From positions 1 to 40,409 of the forward strand of contig NW_022204769.1 of assembly GCF_008831285.2 (NCBI RefSeq): a stretch of 40,409 bases of DNA. The letters run 5' to 3'. Origin of the DNA: Nymphaea colorata (taxonomy: Eukaryota; Streptophyta; Magnoliopsida; Nymphaeales; Nymphaeaceae). Positions within the stretch are counted from its first letter, which is position 1. Each line of letters opens with the position of its first letter. Position numbers and translations under genes: made by a program. The notes beneath the pieces are model-generated. The model searched no databases and was not told where the DNA came from. It worked only from the letters and a program-made list of their open reading frames with translations. Below, piece after piece: positions 1 to 10,950 of the stretch.

Positions 1-1185
1 CCATCACGAATTGATGCAAACATCTTTGTGTGCAATAACGGCCCAATCATCAATTATGAGCTCAGATTTTAACCATAGATCAAGTTCTCTCCTATCTTTA
101 GAATCTTCCTTTAATCAAAGGAGGAAGAGTTCCACACAGGCTGCCCAAACTCCCATATTGAGGTTCCTAGTTGGATTCATATCAGGTTCATGAAAACTTG
201 CATTGTGTCATCCAAATGATGACCTGAAAGCACAACCTCCAGCATCGCATCTGCCAACCTCTTTTGAAGCTAGAAGAAAACCACCACTGGATTTCTTTAG
301 AAAAATTTCTATTGAGGAATATGTTGTCTACTGAACTTCAAAAACAACTAATTTCCAAACTTTGACAGGCTTATGATAGTGGAAAAGGTCATCTGTTAGG
401 AACTCTCCTCCTGCTTGCAGAAAAGGGGGCATTGGTTCACCATTTGAAACCCCTTCCCCTTGAGATGGTCTCGAGTAGGAAGCCTCTCGTGGTTGGCTAT
501 GTACAAAACAAGGCCTCTTGTAAGTGACTAAAGCAAGAGACTTGCGGAAAATATCCAAGAGTACTGCCACAACAAGGAACTACATCCAACTCCACTGAGA
601 GAATAGACTTTCTAGCAGTAGGAAACAGGAATCATTGCATATTTAGGGAATCCGAAACCACCAATTTGTCTATTTTCTCCGCATCTCAGTCCCGCTAATG
701 AGCTGGTTGCTGCCACAATACTGTTGCATCTCTAGGCGTTTGTTTTAGGCTAGATTTTGGTCCCCATTTAGTTATTTTTTGCCATTCTTTTTGGGTTTCC
801 TTGTTCATTGCTTTTCATGGCTTACTAAATGGATGGACGCCTATCCTCTCACAGAGAGTTTCCAAGGAAAACTCCTTTATTCATTTTAAATCCAACATAA
901 TTTGATCTAACTACAATAAACTCATGCACTACTTATCATTGCTGATTTTCAAAACCGGGTGCGTTTTTTGCTTCTTATCTAACTTCATATGTTTGAAAGG
1001 CAAAAAAATGTTTTCCGTACCAAGTTCTTGTTTGTGTTTGCACCTTCCATAGCGGATAACCATACGTTAAGGATGGTTAAGGAAGAAAAATTACCAAAAC
1101 AAAGACATGTTTTGGAAATATATACACCTGCAATAACGACATGAGTTAAACTCGCCTGATTTTGGGAGTGGTTTTTCAAACAAGA
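1..1185. other. Intergenic DNA, no gene recognised
   Basis: Both strands were read in all frames. Short open frames exist, the longest about 80 codons on the minus strand at 328-570, but none shows a motif I can tie to a family. The minus strand of roughly 1-300 has some coding-like stretches broken by stops. It could be an old gene or retroelement fragment, but I cannot name it. Confidence 0.4.
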
Positions 1186-1188
1186 ACA

Positions 1189-1248
1189 AAAAAAAAAGTA
1201 GTTGAGGTAATGAGAAAGAGCTGAGGAAAGGGGCAGCCAAAAATTGTG

Positions 1249-1280
<32 letters not shown>

Positions 1281-1356
1281 TCAAAGTAGAAAAAAAGTAG
1301 TTGAGATAGTGAGAAAAAACTGAGGGAAAGAAATACTAAAAAATGTGATATATATA
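1189..1356. repeat. Tandem duplication with an expanded (TA)n microsatellite
   Basis: Two similar units lie head to tail. Each begins with a poly-A run, then AGTAGTTGAG, then a GA-rich stretch (GAGAAAGAGCTGAGG in the first, GAGAAAAAACTGAGGG in the second), and ends in TTGTGATATATA or ATGTGATATATA. The first unit (about 1189-1280) carries a (TA)n run of more than 25 bases. The second (about 1290-1356) has only a few TA steps. The likely history is duplication followed by microsatellite growth in one copy. Confidence 0.65.
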
Positions 1357-1564
1357 AACAAAATTTGGTTCAAGTAATTATTAAGATATTTGAGATAATA
1401 AATCTTGAATTTGTGTAAGTATATATTGAGAAATTGAATTTAAACGGCCTGACTTGGGGATATTAATTACTTGATCACAATCCAGATCCAAATTGGACCG
1501 CCTTTTACCTATACAATTGCGTATGTTGAAATCAAAAACCAAGCCAAAATAGATGGATCTGGCT

Positions 1565-1623
1565 TGTGTATATCCAACGTGCTTGTCCCTTTTTAATAAG
1601 AAAAAGCGCATTGGATATACACA
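1565..1623. repeat. Perfect 13-bp inverted repeat with 33-bp loop
   Basis: TGTGTATATCCAA at 1565-1577 is the exact reverse complement of TTGGATATACACA at 1611-1623. The loop contains TTTTTAATAAGAAAAAG. The right arm runs into the tandem repeat that starts near 1611, so part of the symmetry may belong to that repeat. No transcription signal can be assigned. Confidence 0.7.
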
Positions 1624-1875
1624 GGTATGTAATGATACCAAAAGCAAGAGCAAGGGTTGGGGCCCGCCGGGGTAGGAGGAATGAAGAAGACGCTACCCCA
1701 TCCTCCACGTCTTCCCGTGGAGCATGCAAACCGTCTCCTCGTTAATAGATGTATGCAAATGGGATACATAGACAGGCATGTACTGATACCAAAAGCTAGG
1801 GTTGGGGCCCCGTCCTCCATGTTTTCCGGTGGAGCACGCAAACCGTCTCTTTTGTTAATAGATGTTTGAAAATGG
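1611..1875. repeat. Two-copy tandem repeat of about 115-145 bp
   Basis: The block GATACCAAAAGC...GGGTTGGGGCCC...TCCTCCA...GTGGAGCA.GCAAACCGTCTC...GTTAATAGATGT occurs twice, at about 1616-1759 and 1761-1875. The first copy has an extra insert of about 30 bp (near 1673-1703) after GGGGCCCG. Open frames across it on both strands are by-products of the repeat. GC content is higher than in the surrounding DNA. Confidence 0.7.
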
Positions 1876-1879
1876 GATA

Positions 1880-4690
1880 ATATATATACATATTTATATT
1901 AATAATTTTATCATTTTTTCTCCCAGCATACTGCCGTTAGACTAATTCCAAATATGACCCTTAACTGCATACTTGAACCAGTTTGCTAAACTAGATATAA
2001 TTAATTTGTCCACACCAACCCACAAAATTTATTGATTTTTTGTTTTGCTGCATTCAATAATTACCACCTATGTTTATACAATTAGCACCTTTGTATAGAT
2101 TTAGCATCTTGGGAATCTAAAATTGTTCGTCTCTGCCCTTCAACGAGCTTATTCCATTAGGTAAGCAAATATCTTCTACAGTTTTGTAAGATGTGCAAGG
2201 CATTAAGCATTTACAAGAAGCCTGACATAAAGAATATGCCGACATTTTACAACCATCTACATGTCACGAGTTAATAATTAAAAGGTAGCAGGTAAAATTT
2301 TAAAAAAAATTAGGATACATTCACGAATCAAATAGAGAATATACAGAGCTGCCATTCATCGCCAGCTTCCTCTGCACGGCTTAAATTAGGATAGATTCAC
2401 TCACAGGTCTATTCATGCTGCAAATAATGAGAAAAAAGAGCTGCCATTCAATGGAGAATATACAGACAGGACAACAATTAATGGCAGCTTTTCATCGCCA
2501 GCTTCCTCTGAATTAAAGAAAGAAAGACACGACTTGACATTTGGTGTAGGATTTGCATTGACCCAATGCCCCTACCAATGTACATTGACATGAATGAGAT
2601 CCTTATTTTTTATGTCAGTGAATTACTGAACGGCTATCTTAAACCAAATGGACAATGACATATACAAACAAGTTGGAAAATAATTGGACGTGACTTTTGG
2701 GTGGTAATTAATTCCTCTATCCTTAAATTATCTTCCACACTTTCATTATTCTTGCCGTAAATTTGAGAAAGTTGTTAACTGGATTAAGCGGCCAACTAAA
2801 CTAATTTCTACACATTTTAACATAATATGTTTCTGTGGCCTTTATCTGCATGACTTCCCAAGAGCAGCTTTACCTTTTGAGTGTGCTTTTTAAATCCATT
2901 CATTTTTAGTTCTTGTGTTTAATTCTAAAAGACTATGAGGCTAAGAGAGGCATCGAGCCTCTCGGAGGTGAGGCAAAGCAAGAAAATTGGAAAAAACAAC
3001 TAAAATGGCAAGCCTATTAACAAAGAAAGTATAAAAGCCCCATTTAGTTCTTGTTAATTATCACCTTTCGTATAGATATAATACCTAACACAACACTAAA
3101 CCACGGCAAACAGATGCAGTACCAAAAATTGTTCAATTTTAGGATTAAATGAAAATCATTAGTTACAATTTTAAATTTTATGCATGTACGTGTAAATATA
3201 AAATATAAATGATAATAACAACTCTACGATTGTAATCCTTCAATTCTATGTTTGGATGCTTGGGAGATCAAGTTAGATATGTCAACACATGGTTCAGTTA
3301 TTATGTTTTTTTTTTTTTTTTGAACTTATAATCTGTGATGAAAACAGGTTGGACGGTGACAAGAAGCACAATACAGCCCTTTCCCACTATTTTACTAAAT
3401 GAAGAATATCAACAACAGATCATGAAGTTATAAACTAGCTGATTTTGTTCTAGTTATGCAAGAAAAGTAGTTTCCAGAGATTATGCACCTGCATTCACTA
3501 AAAATACCTTCCACGGATACCTGAATTTCATTGTGAAGTAGACACAACACAAACAGATAGATAATGAAGAAAACTAATATATGGTTTAATAACATGCACG
3601 CATACACACCCCAGCAGCAGCCACATCAGTGGTGACGTTAGAGGCAAATGAAGTTGCTGGTGTAGGCAAATGAAGTTGCTGGTGTAGAGCTGACATAAAT
3701 ACTGGTGAATCTGGCACCAATATAGGCTTTTTTTTCAATTTGAAAAAAGAAAAGAAAAATGGGGTGTGGTTCGTGATGTACATACCTCAGGCACGAGGCA
3801 CATGTTCGGGTAAGTGCATGCTTCGGGCAGGAAGAACCTCTCCTCTTCACTTCGAGGCTTTTTTTGTAAAAAAACGCCTTGAGACTACACTTCAAGGTAT
3901 GAAGTTTGCACCTTTTACAAAACTACTTAAAAATTGTCATACTTTAGGCTAACTCTTACATAAATGGAAATTAGACAGACTGGCAGATGTTGTTGCATGG
4001 GTGATGGAGGGACAAAAGTTAAAATTATAACCCGTTGCTAAAAGCACTACGAATTATTGCTGCTACATCATAAGTAGTCGTTGAAACCAAAGTGGCTAAC
4101 ACTTCCACTGACAATTTTAAATTTTTAGCTATCATGCAACACTTAGCAGGTCACTGATTTCAATTCCCTCAATTCTTAACTTATTTTATTTTTAAAATAC
4201 ATTTAACAATAGTGCCTTTAAATATTCTAGTCAACTCTCTCCCTCTTTTTCTCTCTCTGTTTCTCCCTGATTGCTGGCCCATCCATTGGTGGTGCAGCAT
4301 CTCTCTCCCTCCCCCTGCCTCTCTCTCCTCTCTTGCTCTTTCCCTCTCATTCAACCCAAACTCCGCTCTATAGTTGTTCTCTCTGATAGTCTTCATTGAT
4401 GGTTCATGGTTCATCTTACATGGTTCTCTGCTACCATCCTTGATCACTGGTTTCTATTCCGGCCTGTGGTCGACTCTTCATTATCCTGCTTCCTGTTGCC
4501 CATCTTGGCTCCTGGTTGCAGGTTCCATTCCGGCTGGTTCGCACTGGCAGCATTCATCTCTGGTTGTCCACCTCTCATCCCTATTGTTTTCTGACATATT
4601 TTTCTCAGCTGTTCTACTGCTGGATTCTGGCCTTGGTACTCTCAACTGGCTTTGCCTTCTATTGGCTCATCTTTTATATCCAGCACTGAC
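1880..4690. other. AT-rich intergenic DNA with minor repeats
   Basis: No gene is recognised. Visible structure is limited. At 2333-2510 there is a degenerate duplication sharing GAGAATATACAGA and CATCGCCAGCTTCCTCTG. A 16-T run lies near 3308. An exact tandem pair is at 3642-3685. A CT-rich tract lies at about 4235-4345. Open frames at 4374-4712 come from the CT-rich composition and match no family I know. Confidence 0.45.
3642..3685. repeat. Exact 22-bp direct tandem repeat (two copies)
   Basis: The 22-base unit beginning AGGCAAATGAAG and ending GCTGGTGT occurs twice with no mismatch, at 3642-3663 and 3664-3685. The lack of divergence implies a recent duplication, for example by slippage or unequal exchange. 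Confidence 0.85.
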
Positions 4691-6227
4691 GCTTTATTGT
4701 GAAAGTCAGTAAAGGCAGTGTCGTTGATACTTTTATTGGCGTTTCCGCACTATATTGTAAAAATTAACTTTTACTAATGCAAAAGAATTAAATGTCACTG
4801 AAAATTGATTTTGATGTTTTATGTTTATTTTTTTACTGACACAATTATTCAGCACTAAAGGTATAACAATTTTATTGATGTCATGCTTTCATTAGCAAAA
4901 CATAGTCACTAAAAGCGACGGACCTATATCAGTGAAAATTCTTCCGCTATGGTCTCTTGATTATTTTTTTCAAAAAAAAAAAAAAAGGACTTGCATAACT
5001 GTTCTTCTCAATAGAGTGAGTTCTGGATCTATGGTAGTTGTCTAGCAGCTTTGACAAAAATAAACCAAAAAATAATAAAAATAAAATTAGTCAGAATGAG
5101 AACAATGAGGATTAAGAAAGAGAAAATGAAAAAGGAACTTGCAACAAATTTTGGCGTCCAAAGTTGAATGGCAATTAGCATCCTCTTTTTTGCAATATAT
5201 TCTAAAATGAAGATGAGTATAAAACAATAGGCATATAAAATACATGGAGAGAGAGAGAGAGAGGAACATACCTTTGAGCTGGTTGGGTTGGGGAAATAAG
5301 GATGAAAAAGTATGCAAAAGGAGGATGGCACATCTATTTTTATTAACCGGCTAGCGATTTACTAATGTGAATGTTTTCGTGTCACTAAAAGTTTACATAT
5401 GGGCGGGGAAGGAAGGATGGGCAAATTTAAAAAATTAACCTTTATTGATCCAAAGTATCACATCAGTAATGATTAGACTTTTTAAATTCAAAAAAATATG
5501 GGAGATCAAAAAATTAAAGCTTTTACTAACGTTTACAGGCAACGTCACTAGAAAACAAAGAAAAATATGTTTTTTGTTGACATTTTGTGAAAAAACATCA
5601 TTGCAAACTTCCAATAGGAGAATTTCTATATAATTTTACTAACATTTTAAAGGGGATGTTAGTAATGATGGAGGTTTTGTTGACATTTACTTCACATGAG
5701 TGAGTTTTTACTCCGTAAGCCTATACCTCAAATATTCTCACCGCTATAGGCTTTTTGACAACACAAAAATAGTAGTGCACTTCACGTGGATCCATTCTCG
5801 TCAGTACAGATACACACATTTACTGACATTTTTAGGGGAGACATATACGGGTGAATAATCTCACCACTGTAGACTACTTCACATAAACAAAAAGAACAAT
5901 TAACTTGCAATGACTTAGATCCATGCTCATCAGTATAAATTCACACCTTTACTGACATTTAATAAGTATTGCTAGAAATTATTGACCATCAATGGCATTC
6001 ATAACATGTTGAAAGTTTTCATCTTAATAGAGCTATACCTATAACCAATTTCACTACTATAGGTTTTTTCTTATGAACTTTGCAAAGGAAAGAAGTTTTA
6101 CTGACAGGGATTGATTACATGTCCATAATGATTCCCCTTTATTGACGTTTGGATGGGAATGTCAGTGAAGATGAACATTTACCGACACATGTTTTCTCAT
6201 GTCAGTAAATATCGTTTTTTTTTAGTG
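4690..6227. mobile_element. CACTA (CMC/EnSpm)-like non-autonomous element or its subterminal repeat block
   Basis: The block is dense in short motifs of the type TTTACTGACATT and its reverse GTCAGTAAA, at about 4705, 4850, 5525, 5640, 5820, 5945, 6100, 6145 and 6205. This clustering in both orientations is how subterminal transposase-binding repeats of plant CACTA elements look. At the right edge TTTTTTTTTAGTG ends at 6227; its complement reads CACTAAAAAAAAA, a CACTA-type terminus, and is followed by TTA. I could not place the matching left end or a TTA copy, so the left limit is arbitrary. A second motif, TCTCACC[G/A]CT[A/G]TAG, recurs near 5737, 5857 and, more weakly, 6050, showing tandem growth of larger units. 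No transposase coding is seen. Confidence 0.5.
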
Positions 6228-6496
6228 TTATCTGCTTCTGGTGTGTTGTTTTTCATTTTTCATTGGATAGTTTGCTAGAGTATTGTGGCCTTCCTTGGTG
6301 TATGATTGTGCTTTGCTTGGCCTCATTAATGGCTCCTTTCTTTGCTGTTATGGATCTATTTGGGCCATTCTTTGGTTTTGGGGCATCACTTTGTATTCTA
6401 GTGTCTACGTTGCTTTTGTCTTATTGACTTGCTATGTATTCTTGCATGTTTATCTGGGTTGTTTGACCCGTTTAACGAATTTTGTTTAGCAAGCCC

Positions 6497-6970
6497 TTTG
6501 TTTGCTACATATAGTGGTTTATGCCCTCCTCCACTAAGATTTGGTCATTTCTTTCTTTTTTATTTCATTCTACGCTAGAAGCAAGTATCTAACTAAAAAA
6601 AGGTTCTGTAGTACCTTTAACTGTTAAACAAAATTATATTATTGTGGTCGGACTAAGAGCAATCTAGGTACCCACAAAATGCTTGAACTGCCTCTGAGGA
6701 GCAGCTTGGTATAGCTGCTAGGACCCTGACTTGCTTAAAATCCAGAATAAACTGAACCACTGGAAAGGGAAACTGTTGAGCTATGCAGACAGATTTTGTT
6801 TGATCAAAGTTGTTTTCTTGGCCACTCCTAATTACTGGCTTTTATTGTTAAATTTGCCAACTAAAATTTACAATGCATGGAAGGATTATTTGCTAAATTG
6901 TTGCAGGGTGATTTTGGTTGATGTCATAAATTTCATCTTATTTCTTGAAGTGCTCTGTCTCAAACCATGA
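6497..6970 (+). pseudogene. LINE (non-LTR retrotransposon) reverse transcriptase fragment, copy A
   Basis: The frame at 6731-6970 reads KIQNKLNHWKGKLLSYADRF, then LIKVVFLATPNYWLLLLNLP. This is the conserved stretch just after the palm/thumb of plant L1-type LINE reverse transcriptases (usually close to KLxGWKGKLLSxAGR...LIKSVLxAIPxYWxSxFxLP). Only this short piece survives; endonuclease, the catalytic FADD box and RNase H are not visible. The 5' side (6497-6730) is non-coding but belongs to the same repeat, because a diverged copy of the whole stretch is present at about 35181-35640. Family assignment is fairly secure; element boundaries are not. Confidence 0.7.
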
Positions 6971-7306
6971 ACAAAGGGAGCTGTGTGGTTATTTGAAACT
7001 TTACTGAGATGAATTTGGTATATGTACTCTATTATGATATAGAGCTATTTGTTGTCAATTTTTATGGGCAACATCTTGCAACGATAAATATCTAGTGTCT
7101 CTTTTTGTCTTCAAAGAGGAAAAGGACTCACCTAAGAACATGCAGTAACTAGAAACTAATCGTCTAGTGTCTCTGAATGTAGCCTAATCTGCATTGCAGT
7201 AAGCTATTAGTTGAAATTTTTGTTACAGAAATATTCCTTGTCATGGATTGTTGTTCAAATATTTAATTATTTTTATTGTTGCATCACAGTAAGATTTTCT
7301 CAACTG

Positions 7307-8215
7307 CTACATAAATCTGCTGAGAACATAGACAACAAGAAGAATATCTGGCCATGATATGGTTAGATAGATTAAAAGACCCAGCAAATAACAATAACTT
7401 GAATGGCTCTTGAGCAACTTGACTTTCGTATAGGACAATTTTAGACAACTGTCTATTTGTGTGTCCCCCGGTTGCTTGCTAGCATTCCTTTTTTTTATAA
7501 TGTTATACATATGCTTCCTTTGAGATATATAAATCCCTTTTTTTCTGCTCTTGACAATTCAATGTCCTGAAAATATTTCAAGTGGCCAATGTCTTTCATA
7601 TGAAATTTGTAGCTAAACTTTCTTTGTAGTTACCTATGGCTATGCGATTATCTTTATAAATCAGCAATCTGTAAAGTTGTTACCTTTTCTATGTGTGAAC
7701 AATTAGCAAACACACTTCAATTGAGGAAATCCAAATTCAAGTTGGGCAGCTAAGACCAATTTTTGGGTGCCTGCTTTACACCTTACAATGACATGATCAG
7801 CTTGCAAATTCTTGTCTAACCCTTGCTACCATATCATTGAGGAGGTTGAATGTGTACTTCCTCTTGTGTTCACCATGCAAAAAATGCATTGTGAACATCT
7901 ATTTGGAACAAAAACTAATGCATTTTAGTTGCAACCATTAGTAGACAGATGTAGTAGTAATTTTAGCAACTGAAGCATACGTTTCACTGTAATCCAACCC
8001 TCGATTTGTAAACAGCCCTTGGCTACTAGCTAGGCTTTGGACCGTTTGATTTCTTCATTCACTTTATACTTTAGTCTATAAATTCACGCACAGCCGATTG
8101 GCTTAATTCCAGAAAGAATATGCACTTTGTTTTGCTTCCAATGCATTAAAGTCTTCAATCATTGCTTGACGCTAGATTGGATCTTTGACAACCTGATTGC
8201 AGGAAGTTCGTTCAC
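7307..8215 (-). pseudogene. copia reverse transcriptase remnant
   Basis: Minus-strand fragments in order are KDPI*RQAMIEDFNALEA, then GLDYSETYASVAKITTTSVY, then FHMKDIGHLKYFQDIELSRA, then YLLGLLIYLTISWPDILLVV and YVLSRFM. These follow the standard copia reverse transcriptase order. The YVDD catalytic box is not visible in any frame between the second and third pieces, which suggests a small deletion. Homology stops at about 7300, where unrelated sequence begins. Confidence 0.75.
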
Positions 8216-8269
8216 TAACTTGAGACACATTCAATAGAAATGAACGATGATTTGGTGGAAATGTGGAGA

Positions 8270-8990
8270 ATGACAACAATACGTATAGCATGTTCATTAT
8301 TTAGTGGTTCTGAGATCAGATTTTGTTCATGAAATGAATCAATTTCTACATACCTATCTCTGCTAAAGAATTTTTTTTTCTTTCTAAATCAAATACAAGT
8401 ATGCTTTTTGCCCAAATACATACCCCAGTAAAAATACATCTTCATTTTAACATCAAATTTTGAAGTTGAGTTCAAGTTGGTTGCAAAGCAAGGGCATCCA
8501 AAAACCTTCAAATGACTATAGGATGGTTTTAGATTGAATCAAATCTCAAATGGTGTTTTGCCTTCTAATTTTTCACTAGAAGTCCTGTTGATTAACTTCC
8601 ATTTCATTCCCCCGATAAACACAAAGGTAAATTTGCTTCATGTTTGAGAGCATAAGTGACGTCAAGTATGTGCCAGTGCCCAGTGCAAGTAGGGCAGCCA
8701 TAATAGTGTAATATTCCTTTACTTTGTATAAATAATTCAAATCATGTATAAAAAATTCAAAACCCCTGTCGGTTTTGAACTTTAATTTGCTGTTTTTAAA
8801 TTGGTTCTCAATCATTGTCACAAAACTCTATATAACAGGCCATGTTTCATATTTATGTTCCATAAAATATGCCCACACAACTCTTGAATGATCATCCACT
8901 ATAGTTAATTGATGGTGAGCACTATTGAAGGAAGCACAAAACAGGTCCCCATAGATCAACATGCACATACTCAAATGCACGGTTTGCTTG
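8270..8990 (-). pseudogene. copia integrase remnant
   Basis: The minus strand shows EYVHVDLWGPV (first catalytic Asp region, near 8950), then TIVDDHSRVVWAYFMEHK, then the region leading to TDRGFEFF (second Asp region, near 8760). After a frame change come SYSHLKVFGCPCFATNLNS and, further on, SRDRYVEIDSFHEQN, typical of the copia integrase C-terminal extension. Stops and frameshifts lie between the pieces. A complete enzyme would insert the cDNA into host DNA; this one cannot. Confidence 0.75.
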
Positions 8991-9879
8991 GAAGTTACTC
9001 AGCTCAAATGGTAGTCTAGTTTGTTTGGGTAAAATGACATATTTCATAATACTGATTTTTCATATGTATGATGGAATCCTGAGCTTGGGACAACTCGTTT
9101 CTGAAGTTTGAAGGATGACCTAGGCACCAGTACCACATGTTGATTTTGTTTAGTTAAGTCAATGAAGCAAAGGCGCTCTTATCTTCATGATCTTTAGGAT
9201 GTGCTTGAAAGTGAAACAGTCCCTGCCACAATTCACTGTTTCAAATCACCATCCCAGAAATCAAGTCCTGCAGAAAAACAACCTTTATTAGATAAGATAA
9301 CAACACAGGATGTGTGAGAAATCAATTGGGTAATAGACAATAGATTAAAGATGAAGTTTGGTAATAGAAGACTTGATTGAGCACGAGTTCAATCTCCACA
9401 ATAGGTGGCATATACAATACTGTTATTAGTTAGTTTTATTGAAAATAAGGCAATGAGTTGAGTGACATTGATCATAAATTTCATAGCTCTAGGCATGTGG
9501 TCAATAGCTCCACTAATTATAATCCACTACTTGGATTGGGTACAAGACATACCAACAAAAGTAATTTGTGATGAAGAAATAGGGTTGTTTGGTTTTTCAT
9601 TAAGCAACTGTTTTAGGAGGATTTATTTATCTACAGTGAAGGCTGGTGCCATCTCCTTTCTGGTCTGTTTAAGTAACATGTCACAGGCTGAAGCACTGTT
9701 GGCAAACAACTTGTTCTTCTCTACTTCAACCTATGTCTCAGTAACATGTTTCTCTGATTTTGATTCAGGATTGTTGAATGGAGGTGGACAATCCCTCAGC
9801 TTAAACCTCCTTTCCCTTGAATGGCCAGTGATTGACAATGTGTGCAGAAATATTTATTCCTCTGGTTCTTGCTTTTGGT

Positions 9880-10519
9880 TGATTTAGAGTACTAATTTGC
9901 TGCTACTAGTCTAACATGATCCACAATTGAGTGCATACGAGCCTCACACTGCTTCTCTTCCAATAAAACGAGTGAGTATACTTTCCCAATAGTGGGAAAA
10001 GCATCCAATAGTGGGAAAAGTCATTTAAACCCATTAAAAATTGTATAATACAATCTTCTTGCTGCTAAGTTACCACTTTTAAAGGGCTTTACAGAAACAA
10101 GTAGGTAAAGTGCCGCATTATGATCGTTCATCTCAAAGAGCTTCAAGTTTGGTGAAATAAATTGCGACTGATTGCTACTGTAATTCAATCGGCTTATGGT
10201 TGAATTTATTTGATACTTGCGAGGTGAGGTGCTTTAAGTGAGTTATTCATTCAATTCCATCCACACTTCCCTAGCCATTTGGGCATAGATTAGGCTGGTA
10301 GCAAGTTCATGTAAAAGGGAGTTTAGTATCCATGAGAGCACCATATCATTGTTGTATCTACAGTAATTGGCACACAAGAACAGTCCCTGGGCTATCTACA
10401 TGGTGTAAGTAATAGGGGTTTACGATTTCTATATTTCTCAGACCAAACGCTGTCTCAGATGATGCATTGGGAGCTTCACACATTTGAGATGCATGAATTG
10501 TAGGATTTGAAGATGCCAT
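9880..10519 (-). pseudogene. copia gag remnant (Retrotran_gag/UBN2 type)
   Basis: From the ATG at 10519 the frame is open for about 53 codons and contains NPYYLHHVDSPGTVLV, the N-terminal signature of plant copia Gag proteins (usually NPYxLHxSDxPGxxLVxxxL). It then hits a stop. Further down, in shifted frames, are REVWMELNE and PRKYQINSTISRLNYSSNQ, which match the next conserved Gag region. Gag would form the virus-like particle of the retrotransposon in the cytoplasm. This copy is dead. The long open frame on the opposite strand (9462-9887) overlaps it and is treated as a shadow. Confidence 0.7.
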
Positions 10520-10531
10520 GGTCTGTTACCA
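10519..10531 (-). other. tRNA primer-binding-like site
   Basis: Immediately after the putative LTR end, the minus strand reads TTTGGTAACAGACC. It resembles the initiator-Met tRNA primer site of copia elements (TGGTATCAGAGC), with a substitution at the fifth base and near the end. The gag start codon follows directly (ATG on the minus strand at 10517-10519). Confidence 0.5.
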
Positions 10532-10533
10532 AA

Positions 10534-10950
10534 TGTTAAATGGACAAGGTTACAACTAACTTCCTTGAACAAAGAACGAGACTGTTGTGACAAATGTCTT
10601 TACAGTAGCGAAGATGAAATTAATAGGGCCAACACACAAGAAAGATAAACAGAAAAAGCATAAGCAAAAATGCAAGGAAGAAGCAGAGCAATGACTTCCT
10701 TTATTGCTTGACACCTTTCTCCATTACATTGCTTATTGTAAATATACATGGAATACACAAAGGCTGGCTACCCATGTGTGGTTCACAATCTTCAAATGCA
10801 ATTTGAGATAATATAAAATATCTTGTATAAAGCTGAATTATTTGATTCATGATTCTCTACCATATGTGAATCTTCCAAAGGCTTCCAGGACCTTCATTTG
10901 GCTTTCATCTGAAGAAATTTGGATATGGTTCAATACAATTTTGCACAACA
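10534..10950 (-). repeat. Putative 5' LTR of the decayed copia element
   Basis: The segment begins TGTTAAATGG on the plus strand and lies directly beside the primer-binding-like site. I place its outer end at ...GCACAACA (10950) only because that gives a TG...CA pair with TGTT/AACA symmetry. No second LTR copy is present to confirm the length, and no target-site duplication can be tested because the other end is missing. Confidence 0.35.

Larger units (their letters stand above)
7300..10950 (-). mobile_element. Decayed Ty1/copia retrotransposon, 5' LTR to reverse transcriptase
   Basis: Reading the minus strand from right to left gives a copia order: possible LTR (10534-10950), primer-binding-like site, gag N-terminus, gag-pre-integrase, integrase, reverse transcriptase. 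Many stops and frameshifts interrupt every domain. Homology ends at about 7300 in reverse transcriptase (ending VVYVLSRFM), so RNase H and the 3' LTR are lost. It is not the other half of the copia 3' end at 13.8-14.6 kb. Both are on the minus strand, and that 3' end lies to the right of this gag, which is the wrong order for one element. It is much older than the copia element at 27.6-34.2 kb. Confidence 0.8.

Noticed and set aside
4374-4712. 112-codon open frame rich in Leu, Ser and Trp
   Set aside because: It arises from a CT-rich tract, overlaps other open frames in the same region and shows no domain.
9462-9887. 141-codon open frame on the plus strand
   Set aside because: It lies antisense to decayed copia gag sequence that has recognisable motifs on the minus strand; the plus frame matches no family and has no supporting context.
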